From contig NZ_JADEXG010000041.1 of the NCBI RefSeq assembly GCF_015207255.1, forward strand, positions 1 to 48,586: 48,586 nt of DNA. Direction: 5' to 3'. The DNA comes from Vasconcelosia minhoensis LEGE 07310 (GTDB taxonomy: Bacteria; Cyanobacteriota; Cyanobacteriia; Phormidesmidales; Phormidesmidaceae). Under the pieces are notes generated by a model that searched no databases, had not been told where the DNA came from, and was given only the letters and a program-made list of their open reading frames with translations. A program made the position numbers and the translations under genes. How positions within the stretch are numbered: the stretch's first letter is position 1; the number at the start of each line of letters is the position of its first letter. This document shows positions 26,877 through 34,890 of this stretch, piece after piece.

Positions 26877-28011
26877 GCCCGTGAGGCTAGCCCCACCGCT
26901 AGCGGCTGCGGTTAAGGTCTATACGGCTACCGTGACAGGTCAAACCTGGCTTCAGCACTATTGCGGCCTGCGACCGCTGTTTGCCTGCATTTTAGGATTT
27001 ACCGAGACCGGGCTGCTGCCCCAGATTTCCGCCGCCGGGGCGACGCCTGACCAGCGGCGCTATACCGCGATCGCGGATGCAGAGTTTCTCTACGACGGTG
27101 CCTATCCCGCTCCCCACCATGCCCTGCCGCCGCTGACGGCGGGCGCATCACCAGCGATGATCTCGCGGGCGGTGCTGACGGGTCAGGAAATTCCACTCTA
27201 TCTGTTTAATGCGGGTTTGCCGCAGCCGCCGGTCGTGCCCCACATCGACCTGGCCGGTCTGCCCGCCCGGTCGCTCCAAACCGGTCAGGCGCTGCCGCGC
27301 GATCGCGTTGAAGCGCTTTTTACCCAGGGCCTGCAATGGGGCGCGCTGCTCGCCCAGAAGAATCCCCACAGCTATCTGATCTTGGGCGAATGTGTAGTAG
27401 GTGGAACGACAACGGCTCAGGCCGTACTGACCGCGCTGGGCTATGCCGTCAGCGGCCGTATGGGCAGCAGTCATGCGGTATGCAATCACGCTCAGAAAGC
27501 AGCTCTGGTCACGGCGGGGCTGCGCCATTGGCCCGGCTATCGCCCGAATGTTCCCGCCGGGCAAGCGGCCCTAGCCGCGATCGCGGCAGTTGGCGACCCC
27601 ATGCAGGCAGTGGCGGCAGGGATGGCGATCGCGGCCAGTCGCTACGGCGGGGTGATGCTAGCGGGCGGCAGTCAGATGCTGGCCGTATTCGCGATCGCCC
27701 GGGCGATTGCCCAGGAACAGGCGCTGACCTGGCAGCCAGCGCAAATTGTGGTCGGCACCACCCGCTGGGTAGCGGAAGACCCCAGCAGTCAGGCAGTGGG
27801 GCTAGCTGAGACGATCGGTGACGTTCCTCTAATCGCCAGCCAGCTTAGCTTTGGCCCGTCTCGCTATCCGCAGCTGCGAGCCTATGAGCAGGGATTTGTA
27901 AAAGAAGGCGTTGGGGCAGGGGGCTGCGCGATCTCGGCCCAGCTCTATCGCGGCTGGACGCTGATGCAGCTATTAGCCGCCGTCGAAGCCGTGTTGGCCA
28001 GCTGTCGATGA
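26869..28011 (+). CDS. CobT-like nicotinate-nucleotide phosphoribosyltransferase family protein
   Basis: The 380-residue product has the features of the TIGR00303 branch of CobT relatives: ILGFTETGLLPQISAAGATP at the N-terminus, ILGECVVGGTTTAQAVLTAL near residue 170, GRMGSSHAVCNHAQK, then VMLAGGSQMLAVFAIARAI and VKEGVGAGGCAIS. CobT moves phosphoribose from nicotinate mononucleotide to the lower-ligand base of cobamides. Cyanobacteria generally make pseudocobalamin with adenine as lower ligand, so this protein's true acceptor is uncertain. I chose ATG 26869, which overlaps the DUF2232 stop by 8 nt. The longer frame to 26824 lies wholly within DUF2232. It shares an operon with DUF2232 and probably crp. 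Confidence 0.85.
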   Translation: MNEPVRLAPPLAAAVKVYTATVTGQTWLQHYCGLRPLFACILGFTETGLLPQISAAGATPDQRRYTAIADAEFLYDGAYPAPHHALPPLTAGASPAMISRAVLTGQEIPLYLFNAGLPQPPVVPHIDLAGLPARSLQTGQALPRDRVEALFTQGLQWGALLAQKNPHSYLILGECVVGGTTTAQAVLTALGYAVSGRMGSSHAVCNHAQKAALVTAGLRHWPGYRPNVPAGQAALAAIAAVGDPMQAVAAGMAIAASRYGGVMLAGGSQMLAVFAIARAIAQEQALTWQPAQIVVGTTRWVAEDPSSQAVGLAETIGDVPLIASQLSFGPSRYPQLRAYEQGFVKEGVGAGGCAISAQLYRGWTLMQLLAAVEAVLASCR

Positions 28012-28043
28012 AGCTACTCGATGCTTTGGCCCGATGCTTTAGC

Positions 28044-28397
28044 CTAATAGCTGCGGTGGGTCAACAGCTGTTCTTCCAGGGTTGCAATCCGGTTATAGGC
28101 AGCGGTCAGCTGTGCCGTCAGGCGCTGAATCTGAATTTCGGGCGACAGAGTGGGATAGGGGCTGGTCTTATCTTCGGTTGGAGCATCGTCGAGCAGCACA
28201 TCCTTGTGTTCTAGGACCCGGTCTAGGCCCCGGCGAACGGCTAGGCCCTGGACACCGGCGTCAGCCGGGATGGGCTGAGCGACACTCGGGGGCAATCCCT
28301 CCAGGCCCGAAACCTTGTCATTCAGCTGCTGCATGAGGCTGTAAAGCGAATCGACCTTATCCGTCAGGTCGCGGACCTGGGCTTGCAAAATATCCAT
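28044..28397 (-). CDS. Small coiled-coil protein
   Basis: The 117-residue protein has two heptad-repeat helices. One is N-terminal (ILQAQVRDLTDKVDSLYSLM then QQLNDKVSGLEG, about 3-35) and one C-terminal (IQRLTAQLTAAYNRIATLEE, about 88-112). A Pro-rich, probably flexible middle with a conserved-looking VQGLAVRRGLDRVLEHKDVL separates them. It has no membrane segment or known catalytic motif. It resembles short cyanobacterial hypothetical proteins, but I cannot name a family. It converges on the CobT-like gene and is divergent from petE. Confidence 0.65.
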   Translation of the reverse strand: MDILQAQVRDLTDKVDSLYSLMQQLNDKVSGLEGLPPSVAQPIPADAGVQGLAVRRGLDRVLEHKDVLLDDAPTEDKTSPYPTLSPEIQIQRLTAQLTAAYNRIATLEEQLLTHRSY

Positions 28398-28683
28398 AGG
28401 AATTCACTTAGATTGATGATTGACAGCTTCAATCCTAGAAACTTTCATCGGGTTCTGCGGCGTTATTCCTGAATCATTTAAGCTTTATTACGTTTATCTG
28501 TAGAAAGGTAACGGGGATCGGATGGGGATCGGGTCAGCCGGGTTTAGGAATGGACTCAAATGCTGACGGTATCGGTATGGAAAAGTACGGAAAACCTACC
28601 CTAGTAGGGACGTGAAACGCCCTCAAATCGAGATATAGTACTACTGACGTAAGCCTATTACATCTATTAATCGAGGTCACTCT
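28398..28683 (+). promoter_or_regulatory. petE upstream region
   Basis: This 286-bp AT-richer stretch has no ORF. Near petE there is a -10-like TATAGT (about 28633-28638) overlapping the palindrome TAGTACTA. GTAA-GCCTA-TTAC follows (about 28650-28662), an inverted repeat that could bind a regulator. Plastocyanin genes in cyanobacteria are copper-controlled through a BlaI-type repressor, but I cannot match a documented site. A doubled GGGGATCGG lies near 28515 and 28525. Confidence 0.35.
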
Positions 28684-29091
28684 ATGAACTTTATTTCTCA
28701 AGTATGCCGTCGCCTAGGGGCCGTTTTCCTAACGACTGCTCTGGTCATCGGCAGCTGCATCCTAATGGCTTCTCCTGCGGCAGCGGCTGATTATGAAGTC
28801 AAAATGGGCTCGGATGCCGGACTGCTCGTCTATGTACCCGCTACGCTAACGGTTCAGCAGGGCGATACGGTCACCTGGGTCAACAACAAGATGGCCCCCC
28901 ATAACGTCATCTTCGACCCCAACAATATTCCCGCCGATAAGGCGACGGCCGATGAGCTATCCCACGACAAACTGACCTTCTCGCCGGGTGAGTCTTACTC
29001 CTCCACGTTCGACGTTCCCGCCGGTGAATACACCTACTACTGTGCGCCTCACCGCGGTGCCGGCATGGTCGGCAAGATCATCGTCGAATAG
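28684..29091 (+). CDS. petE: Plastocyanin
   Basis: Plastocyanin carries electrons from cytochrome f to photosystem I in the thylakoid lumen. The 135-residue precursor has a Sec signal peptide ending near ASPAAAA (residue 35). The mature cupredoxin begins [12 protein letters not shown]. The blue-copper ligands are visible: His73 in APHNVIFD, Cys120 in YTYYCAPH, His123 and Met128 in RGAGMVGKI. Length and ligand spacing are normal. GAGGTCACTCT precedes ATG 28684, and a strong terminator follows 30 bp after the stop, so it is monocistronic. Copper control with cytochrome c6 as alternative carrier is typical of the group, but no petJ or petR is in the window. Confidence 0.97.
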   Translation: MNFISQVCRRLGAVFLTTALVIGSCILMASPAAAADYEVKMGSDAGLLVYVPATLTVQQGDTVTWVNNKMAPHNVIFDPNNIPADKATADELSHDKLTFSPGESYSSTFDVPAGEYTYYCAPHRGAGMVGKIIVE

Positions 29092-29120
29092 GCCCATGCT
29101 CAAGCGCTAGCTCGACATGA

Positions 29121-29153
29121 GGCGGTGGTTCTCTCAGGAACCGCCGCCTTTTT
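29121..29153 (+). terminator. Rho-independent terminator of petE
   Basis: GGCGGTGGTTC (29121-29131) pairs with GAACCGCCGCC (29138-29148) in an 11-bp stem with one T-G wobble and loop TCTCAG. TTTTT (29149-29153) follows. Confidence 0.9.
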
Positions 29154-29353
29154 GCTGTCAAAGCCGCAAAAAGCGCGACCTGATCGATCGGCTTACCGAC
29201 CAGATGGCTCGGTCCCAGCCCAATGCCGCCCCCTACCGCTACGCCAGCCTATCGCTCCTACCAGGCGCCCGCTTTTTTACCGCCGCCGCTGTCGTCGCCC
29301 CAGCCCTACAGCCCGTCTTACGACTGCGATCGCTAAACCGGCTATATCCCTAA

Positions 29354-29424
29354 AGGCGGCACCCAGATTCGAACTGGGGATAAAGGATTTGCAATCCTCT
29401 GCCTTACCACTTGGCCATGCCGCC
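29354..29424 (-). tRNA. tRNA-Cys(GCA)
   Basis: On the minus strand, acceptor GGCGGCA pairs perfectly with TGCCGCC and discriminator U follows. The anticodon stem GAGGA/TCCTT (one G-T) encloses TTGCAAA, anticodon GCA. The T arm CCCAG-TTCGAAT-CTGGG is perfect. CCA is not encoded. Confidence 0.95.
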
Positions 29425-29599
29425 ATCCGAAGACCTAATATACCAAATTTCATCTGCCTTCAGCCCGCGCTCGCTTATCTAGTCAGCCTGAAATGGGGGC
29501 ATCGGCTACTAGGTGAGGCTGCGATCGCGCTGCGATCCCCCTCAGGCCATCGCATAGGATTAAAAAAACGATGCCTATCGCCAATCTCAGGAGGTCTCA

Positions 29600-29671
29600 A
29601 TGACGCTGACTGTAAAAGATTTAGAGCGGTTGCAGGCCAAGCTGGACGGCAGCTATCGGGTAGTTTTCTAG
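29600..29671 (+). pseudogene. N-terminal remnant of a Uma2-family gene
   Basis: A strong AGGAGGT (29589-29595) lies 4 nt before ATG 29600. The frame reads MTLTVKDLERLQAKLDGSYR and then VVF-stop (23 codons). This start matches the usual N-terminus of one Uma2 subfamily of PD-(D/E)XK-fold proteins, where the sequence would continue for about 170 more residues. The frame ends directly against the stop codon of the convergent fructosamine kinase gene, so the rest was deleted or replaced. The intact ribosome binding site suggests the peptide may still be translated. Confidence 0.6.
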
Positions 29672-30538
29672 CTAGGTCAGCAGGCGTTCAATCATGCCAT
29701 TGGCCTGGGATTGGTAGCTGCCGCCGAACTGGTTGAAGTGGTTGAGGATGTGATAGAGGTTGTACAGCGTTTTGCGCCGAGCATAGCCGGGGTCAAGCGG
29801 ATAGGCGGCTTCGTAGGCTTGATAGAAGGCATTGGAAAAGCGGCCAAACAGCTCCGTCATGGCTAGATCGACCTCGCGATCGCCATAGTAGGTCGCCGGG
29901 TCTACAATTACGGGCTCACCGTTCTCCGCCACGGCCGCATTGCCCGACCACAGATCCCCATGGACTAGGGCTGGGGCTGGGTCGTGACCCGCTAGCAGAT
30001 TCGGCAAATGCGCCAGCAGCTGCTTTGCTTGGGGAAACCGCCCGCCGCGCCGGCGGGCTAGCTCAAACTGGTATTCCAGCCGCTGCTGGCGATAAAACTG
30101 TAGCCAGCTTTCAGACCAGGTATTCTGCTGCGGGGTTTCGCCAATCGTATTGGCCCGATGCCAGCCGAAGCCCTGCGGGTGAGTCACCCGATGCATCGCT
30201 GCTAGCCGCTCGCCCATCTGTGCCCAGGCGCTGTCGTTACCCCGGCCCAGCGGCAGCCATTCCATCACAATGTAAGCGGTATCACCAGCGGTGCCGCAGC
30301 AGAGCGGCTGGGGTACGCGGATCGTCTGGCTGGCGTAAATTTCCTGTAGGCCCGCCTGCTCGGCCTCGAACATGTCTAGCCGGGTGGCCTGGTTGAGCTT
30401 GACGAAAAAGGTGCGATCGCGATCCCCAACGGCATAGGCCTGGTTGATGCTGCCACCGCCAATAGTGCGGCGATCCCTCATCTCAAACGGCTGACCGGTG
30501 GTTTGGCTGATTTGCTCAGCGATTCGCTCCCAGATCAT
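29672..30538 (-). CDS. Fructosamine kinase family protein
   Basis: The 288-residue cytosolic kinase belongs to the fructosamine-3-kinase family, which phosphorylates the sugar of glycated amines so that the adduct falls apart. The nucleotide-loop start IGGGSINQAYAV, the lysine in TFFVKLN and the hinge AYIVMEWLPLG are visible. So are the catalytic loop LVHGDLWSGN (about residue 190) and the metal-binding VDPATYYGDREVDLAM with GDRE. Length is normal. It begins inside the stop of the M16 protease (ATGA overlap), so the two are translationally coupled. Together they may deal with damaged or glycated proteins, which is an inference from context. Confidence 0.92.
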   Translation of the reverse strand: MIWERIAEQISQTTGQPFEMRDRRTIGGGSINQAYAVGDRDRTFFVKLNQATRLDMFEAEQAGLQEIYASQTIRVPQPLCCGTAGDTAYIVMEWLPLGRGNDSAWAQMGERLAAMHRVTHPQGFGWHRANTIGETPQQNTWSESWLQFYRQQRLEYQFELARRRGGRFPQAKQLLAHLPNLLAGHDPAPALVHGDLWSGNAAVAENGEPVIVDPATYYGDREVDLAMTELFGRFSNAFYQAYEAAYPLDPGYARRKTLYNLYHILNHFNQFGGSYQSQANGMIERLLT

Positions 30539-31830
30539 GCCGCCTCTGGCCGCAGCGTCACGACGCCGTAAGCTGCCGTCGGCAAATACTGTTGGACTGC
30601 CGCCTGAATGTCCTCTGCCGTGACTGACTGAATCTTCGCAGGATAGCTGAGGGCGTCGTCTAGACTGCCCGTCACGGATTGGAAATAGCCGTAGAGACCA
30701 GCGCGATCGCTAGGCGTTTCACTGCCAAAGACAAAACGATTCGCCACCTGGGTTTGTACCCGCCGCAGCTCCGCCGCCGTCACTGGCTGATCGTGCAGCC
30801 GCTGAAGATGGGCGACAATTTCGGCTTCCACCTGCTCCAGATTTTCAACGGAGAGCTGAGCGGCGATATAGAACACGCCCTGCTGGGCCAGGGTCATATT
30901 GCTAGCCGAGATACTGTTGACCAGACCGCGCTCCTCGCGCAGGTCGCGAATCAGTCGAGCCGTCCGCCCCTGGCCCAAAATCGACGCCAGTACGTCGAGC
31001 CCGTGGGTGTCGGCTAGCGCAGTCATGCCGGGAACGCGCCAGCAGAGGATCAGGCGAGCCTGCTGGAGGGCGCTGTCGGTATAGTCCACCCGGCAGATCT
31101 GGTCGAAGGGAAGTTCTGAGGGCAGCAGCGGGGAAAACGCGATCGCGGGCGGTATCGGCTGGCGCTGCATCGCCTGGTCAAAGCTATCCTCAACCCCTTG
31201 CAGCAGCTCCTCCACCGGCAGATTACCCACCGCTACCGCCGTCATCCGCTGGGGCTGATACCAGGTTTGGTGAAACGTCCGCATCTGCTCAGCCGTCAGC
31301 TGCCCAACCACCTGAGCTGAGCCCAGCACCGGCCGACGGTAGGGTAGCTGGCTAAAGGACAGCTGCATCGAATGCCGAAAGGTTCGTCGCTGGGGACTGT
31401 CTTCAGCCCGGCGAATCTCTTCCAAAATGACCGGACGCTCGCGCTCAAAGTGCTCAGCTTGCAGACTGGGGTTCAGCACCAGCTCGACCTGGAGCGGTGC
31501 CAGGCGAGCAAAATCCTGGGGTGCCGTAGTGATGTAAAAATGGGTGTAGTCTTGGCTGGTGGCAGCGTTGGTCACTGCGCCCCGCTCCTCGATCAGGCGC
31601 TCAAACTCGCCGCAGCCGATCAGCGGCGTCCCCTTAAAAATCATATGCTCTAGAAAATGGGCCATACCGTTGATCTCGTCCGGCTCGACCCTTGACCCAA
31701 TATTCAACCAAATATCTAAATTCACCGCCTCAACCGGCATTTGCTCAGCTACGATAGACAGCCCATTAGGCAGGTGGCGAACAGTCGGAGCAGACAGGGC
31801 GAGCTGAGGTAACGTCAGGGTAGACGGCAT
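30535..31830 (-). CDS. M16 family zinc metallopeptidase
   Basis: A 431-residue protein of the pitrilysin/processing-peptidase family. The inverted zinc motif HFLEH (His58, Glu61, His62, counted from ATG 31830) is intact, and the distal glutamate lies in VILEEIRRAEDSP, so the subunit should be catalytic. The C-terminal half includes the R/Y-type substrate region ARLIRDLREERGLVNSISAS. No signal peptide is seen, so it is cytosolic unless exported otherwise. The frame remains open to 31923, but ATG 31830 gives the usual N-terminus. It is coupled to the fructosamine kinase, and its promoter region is shared with the lysozyme gene. Confidence 0.9.
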   Translation of the reverse strand: MPSTLTLPQLALSAPTVRHLPNGLSIVAEQMPVEAVNLDIWLNIGSRVEPDEINGMAHFLEHMIFKGTPLIGCGEFERLIEERGAVTNAATSQDYTHFYITTAPQDFARLAPLQVELVLNPSLQAEHFERERPVILEEIRRAEDSPQRRTFRHSMQLSFSQLPYRRPVLGSAQVVGQLTAEQMRTFHQTWYQPQRMTAVAVGNLPVEELLQGVEDSFDQAMQRQPIPPAIAFSPLLPSELPFDQICRVDYTDSALQQARLILCWRVPGMTALADTHGLDVLASILGQGRTARLIRDLREERGLVNSISASNMTLAQQGVFYIAAQLSVENLEQVEAEIVAHLQRLHDQPVTAAELRRVQTQVANRFVFGSETPSDRAGLYGYFQSVTGSLDDALSYPAKIQSVTAEDIQAAVQQYLPTAAYGVVTLRPEAA

Positions 31831-31890
31831 AGGTTCAAACAATGTTAAGTTTGCTCCATTGTAAAGGGCGACACCCCCCAGCCGCAGGGG

Positions 31891-31937
31891 CAAATTACCT
31901 GAATTTGCTAGAGTTTGATGCAAAATACCTGAATTTG
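31891..31937. promoter_or_regulatory. Two tandem 17-bp palindromes, operator candidate
   Basis: CAAATT-ACCTG-AATTTG (31891-31907) is a perfect 6-5-6 inverted repeat. A near copy, CAAAAT-ACCTG-AATTTG (31921-31937), starts exactly 30 bp later, about three helical turns, so both would face the same side of the DNA. They lie in the divergent region between the M16 protease (start 31830) and the lysozyme (start 32033). This is what a pair of dimer-binding sites for one regulator looks like; the regulator is unknown. Confidence 0.6.
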
Positions 31938-32032
31938 TCAGCGTTGGATCAGGCTGACTGCTTTACACTGCTGTTTGACAGAATCACCCAGGTTACAGTC
32001 CGTAAAAAGAGCCGTTAGCAGAGTGGGAAGGT

Positions 32033-32698
32033 ATGGCCACGTGGATTAAGGAAACAGATGAAGCGATTTACCTAATGGAAGGGGCGTACTACATTTCAAA
32101 AATCTCAAAATATCCTTCTCAGCGCAATCCGACCGAAAAGGTCTTGAATATCGTCGGGATGAAAGCCTGGTTTGCCCGGGAGGATGCGCCCCGGGGGATG
32201 ACCGTCTCACCTGGGGGGTTCGAGCCCCAGCCGATGCCCAGCTTCGATCCCCCGCCTATCGTCTCCAAACCCAGACAGGCCAACGCCAGCGGGCTCCAGC
32301 TGGTCAAGTCGTTCGAGGGCCTGCGCCTGAATGCCTACCGTGACCCGGTCGGAATCTGGACGATTGGCTACGGCACGACTCGCGGTGTGAAGCCGGGCAT
32401 GGTAGTGACCCCAGAGCAGGCAGAGTCGCTGCTGCAAGGTGATTTAACTCGGTTTGAGCAGGCCATCAGTGAAGCGGTAGAAGTACCGCTCACCGAGAAT
32501 CAGTTTTCGGCCCTCGTCTCCTTTACCTACAATGTGGGCGCCAGCGCCCTTCGCAGCTCAACCCTGCTGAAACGACTCAACCAAGGTAACTATGCTGCCG
32601 CGGCCGATCAGTTTCCCCGCTGGAATCGGGCCGGCGGGCGGGTGCTAGCCGGGCTGACCCGGCGGCGTAACGCAGAGCGGGCGCTATTTCTCAGCTAG
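32033..32698 (+). CDS. Phage-type lysozyme (GH24) with an extra N-terminal domain
   Basis: The 221-residue protein has a C-terminal T4-lysozyme-type muramidase domain from about residue 86. The catalytic trio matches: Glu95 in SFEG, Asp104 in AYRDPVG and Thr110 in WTIGYGTT, with the later NQFSALVSFTYNVG block. It would cleave the MurNAc-GlcNAc bond of peptidoglycan. Residues 1-60 form a separate domain (IYLMEGAYYISKISKYPSQR), then a Pro-rich linker. No signal peptide or adjacent holin is seen, so how it reaches the wall is unclear. GGGAAGG precedes ATG 32033. No other phage gene is nearby, so it looks domesticated. The permease gene follows 17 bp later. Confidence 0.88.
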   Translation: MATWIKETDEAIYLMEGAYYISKISKYPSQRNPTEKVLNIVGMKAWFAREDAPRGMTVSPGGFEPQPMPSFDPPPIVSKPRQANASGLQLVKSFEGLRLNAYRDPVGIWTIGYGTTRGVKPGMVVTPEQAESLLQGDLTRFEQAISEAVEVPLTENQFSALVSFTYNVGASALRSSTLLKRLNQGNYAAAADQFPRWNRAGGRVLAGLTRRRNAERALFLS

Positions 32699-32715
32699 AG
32701 GCAGGAGCACGGACG

Positions 32716-33600
32716 ATGAAGGCTAACTTACGCTGGCTGACGCCCTACTTATTTCTGGCCCCGGCTTTGCTGGTGCTGGGGATCACGGTGTTCTGGCCAG
32801 CGGCGCAGGCATTTTACCTAAGCTTTACCCGCTATGGCTACGACATCACCCAGCCGCCAGACTGGGTTGGGCTCGAAAATTTTCAGCTGCTGCTGAAGGA
32901 CAGAATCTTTTGGAAGACGCTGAAAAATACGCTGATCTATCTGGTGGGGGTGGTGCCTATTTTAGCGATCGCGCCCCTCGTCTTAGCTATTTTAGTAAAC
33001 CAAAAGCTGCGAGGCGTCCGCTGGTTTCGGGTGGCCTACTATACGCCCGTGGTAATTTCCATGGTGGTCGCGGGGATTGCTTGGCGCTGGCTCTATGCCG
33101 AGAACGGTCTGCTCAATCAGCTGCTGCAATGGGTCACCCGTAGCAACCTCAGCCTACCCTGGCTGACCAGCCCCAACTTTGCCCTCTACAGCGTCATGGC
33201 AGTGACCGTCTGGAAGGGGCTGGGCTACTACATGGTGATTTACCTAGCCGGGCTGCAGGGCATTCCCAACGACCTGTACGAAGCGGCGGCGATCGATGGC
33301 TCAGACGGCTGGCGGCGCCATTGGGACATTACCCTGCCGCTGATGCGGCCCTATATTTTTCTGGTGGCTGTGATTTCTGCGATCGCGGCGACCAAAGTGT
33401 TTGAAGAAGTTTTCATCATGACCCGCGGCGAGCCCCGCAGCAGCTCTAAGACCGTGGTCTACTACGTTTACGAGCAGGCCTTTCAAGACCTGGATATGAG
33501 CTATGCCTGCACCATCGGCCTAGTGCTATTCCTCGTGATCCTGGCGCTCTCTCTAATTCGGTTGAAATGTGCCCCAGCGTCACCCGAAACGCTGCTGTAA
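32716..33600 (+). CDS. Carbohydrate ABC transporter permease (MalF/UgpA-like)
   Basis: The 294-residue inner-membrane protein has six hydrophobic segments and the EAA loop that docks to the ATPase: DLYEAAAIDGSDGWRRHWDI then TLPLMRP near residue 195. The N-terminal YLFLAPALLVLGITVFWPAA and the LENFQLLLKDRIFWKTLKNT block are typical of the sugar-permease family 1. GGAG precedes ATG 32716. The partner permease, binding protein and ATPase are not in the window, so it must work with subunits encoded elsewhere, as is common in cyanobacteria. The substrate (trehalose, glucosylglycerol, maltose or other) is not known. Confidence 0.88.
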   Translation: MKANLRWLTPYLFLAPALLVLGITVFWPAAQAFYLSFTRYGYDITQPPDWVGLENFQLLLKDRIFWKTLKNTLIYLVGVVPILAIAPLVLAILVNQKLRGVRWFRVAYYTPVVISMVVAGIAWRWLYAENGLLNQLLQWVTRSNLSLPWLTSPNFALYSVMAVTVWKGLGYYMVIYLAGLQGIPNDLYEAAAIDGSDGWRRHWDITLPLMRPYIFLVAVISAIAATKVFEEVFIMTRGEPRSSSKTVVYYVYEQAFQDLDMSYACTIGLVLFLVILALSLIRLKCAPASPETLL

Positions 33601-33646
33601 TGAGCCTGGGATCGCGCTGCTCCTGGGTATCTGCTGACTCATCCGC

Positions 33647-33997
33647 TTAATCGGCAAAGGTCACCCCGTGCAGCTCTACCCAGTCCAGCCCTTCCAGCTG
33701 CATGGCTTGATTAATCAGCCGGTCGAGCAGCTCAGGCGAAAAGACATAGCCGCTGAGAATGATAACGCGCCCGCGCTGGCGCACCTTTAGCGACTGCTGC
33801 GAATCGTCGGCCATTGACTGGAAGGCGTGGCGCACCCGATTCGCTAAGCCGTAGTAGTCGTACTCCCCAGACAAACCAATCCGCTCAGGCGGGCTGGATC
33901 TAAAGCCCAGGGTCTGAAAGCAGAGGTCGGATGACCCTAGAGAAAACTGGGGCTTGACTGGGACGGCTCCCATGGCAGCTTGACCTAACACACCCAT
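33647..33997 (-). CDS. Small protein with a BON-like domain
   Basis: The 116-residue protein has a loosely structured N-terminus. From residue 45 to the end it has the BON-domain pattern: an amphipathic helix (LANRVRHAFQSMADDSQQSL), then strand-turn-strand KVRQRGRVIILSGYVFSPEL, a helix (LLDRLINQAMQLEG) and final strand WVELHGVTFAD. BON domains are thought to bind phospholipid or act in envelope and osmotic-stress proteins. GAGG lies upstream of ATG 33997. It is convergent with the ABC permease. Family assignment is by pattern only. Confidence 0.6.
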   Translation of the reverse strand: MGVLGQAAMGAVPVKPQFSLGSSDLCFQTLGFRSSPPERIGLSGEYDYYGLANRVRHAFQSMADDSQQSLKVRQRGRVIILSGYVFSPELLDRLINQAMQLEGLDWVELHGVTFAD

Positions 33998-34387
33998 AGC
34001 AATTACCTCACAACGTAGTTCTGAACTGATCGCCGCCTGGGGTTCTCAAAAATACAAAATCCGCCGCTGACCCCAGCCCAAGACGCTTGACTGACCTAAA
34101 AATTCGGCTGTCTCAAAACAAGTGGCGCTCAAAAGTAACCTTCAAACAAGTCCCTCTTGCAAGCTCCTCTTGCAATAATGGTCAGCATTGATTGTCTTAA
34201 AAGATTCCCATTAAAGCGCTGCGGCCCTCACGAGAGCTTCATTAAAACTTCGGTGGTTTTGGGGTTTCTTCCGCAGCAATTGACAAATCTTATAAAAATT
34301 ACCCGCAAAATTACGTATCCCTTGCGACCTTTTGCCCACTTTTCTTTGCAAAATGTTTATCTTTCTACGCCAAGCTTTGAATGTTCT
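33998..34387. other. 390-bp AT-rich intergenic region, no gene
   Basis: This stretch separates the BON-like gene from the end of ispF and is clearly AT-richer than its flanks. A plus-strand frame (34157-34459) has no motif, no good ribosome binding site and runs into ispF, so I reject it. CCTCTTGCAA occurs twice (34153-34162 and 34166-34175). A TTGACA lies at about 34282 on the plus strand without a matching -10. The promoter of the BON-like gene must be near 34020-34100. Confidence 0.4.
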
Positions 34388-34873
34388 TTACACGCTTCCC
34401 CGCTGGAGAAGAACAACCGCATGGGTGGCAATTCCCTCTTCTCGACCCACGGGTCCTAGCTTTTCATTCGTTGTCGCCTTGATCCCGACCTGGTCAGGCT
34501 GCAGCTGCAGGACCTGGGCAAGCCGCTGCTGCATGGCCTCGATATGGGGTTTGAGCTTGGGTCGCTCGGCGACGATCACGCTGTCGATGTTGCCGATCTG
34601 CCAGCCCCGCTGCCGCACTAGCTGATGCACCTGCGCTAACAGCACCAGACTGTCGGCATTGCGCCATTGGGGATCGCTAGGCGGAAAGTAAAGGCCAATA
34701 TCGCCTAGGCTCAGCGCCCCCAGCATCGCATCCATGATCGCGTGGGTCAGCGCATCGGCATCGCTATGGCCCAGCAGGCCCAGCTGATGGGGGATATGAA
34801 TACCACCCAGAATGAGTTTGCGATCGCGAGTCAGACGATGAATGTCGTAGCCGTTCCCAATCCGAAATTCCAT
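34388..34873 (-). CDS. ispF: 2-C-methyl-D-erythritol 2,4-cyclodiphosphate synthase IspF
   Basis: IspF cyclises CDP-methylerythritol 2-phosphate to MEcPP and CMP in the MEP isoprenoid pathway, which supplies carotenoids, phytol and quinones. The 161-residue protein has the zinc ligands Asp10 and His12 (NGYDIH) and His44 ([10 protein letters not shown]). It also has [22 protein letters not shown] and the C-terminal [16 protein letters not shown]. Length is standard. The ATG at 34873 lies inside a 13-bp tandem duplication that creates a second, out-of-frame ATG just upstream. The start is nevertheless certain from the family N-terminus. Confidence 0.95.
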   Translation of the reverse strand: MEFRIGNGYDIHRLTRDRKLILGGIHIPHQLGLLGHSDADALTHAIMDAMLGALSLGDIGLYFPPSDPQWRNADSLVLLAQVHQLVRQRGWQIGNIDSVIVAERPKLKPHIEAMQQRLAQVLQLQPDQVGIKATTNEKLGPVGREEGIATHAVVLLQRGSV

Positions 34874-34890
34874 AGATAAATTCCATAGAT
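34865..34890. repeat. 13-bp tandem duplication over the ispF start codon
   Basis: AAATTCCATAGAT occurs at 34865-34877 and again at 34878-34890. Each copy contains CAT, so on the minus strand two ATG codons stand 13 bp apart and out of frame with each other. Confidence 0.9.

Noticed and set aside
29092-29353. Frames between petE and tRNA-Cys, including a Pro/Tyr-rich stretch ending near 29337
   Set aside because: They read through the petE terminator. The Pro-rich frame has a stop near its beginning and no ribosome binding site; at most it is an unidentifiable scrap.
32033-32698. Lysozyme considered as part of a prophage
   Set aside because: No capsid, tail, integrase or holin gene is adjacent; flanking genes are ordinary chromosomal ones.
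34157-34459. 100-codon plus-strand frame between the BON-like gene and ispF
   Set aside because: No motif, no ribosome binding site, and its end lies antisense inside ispF.
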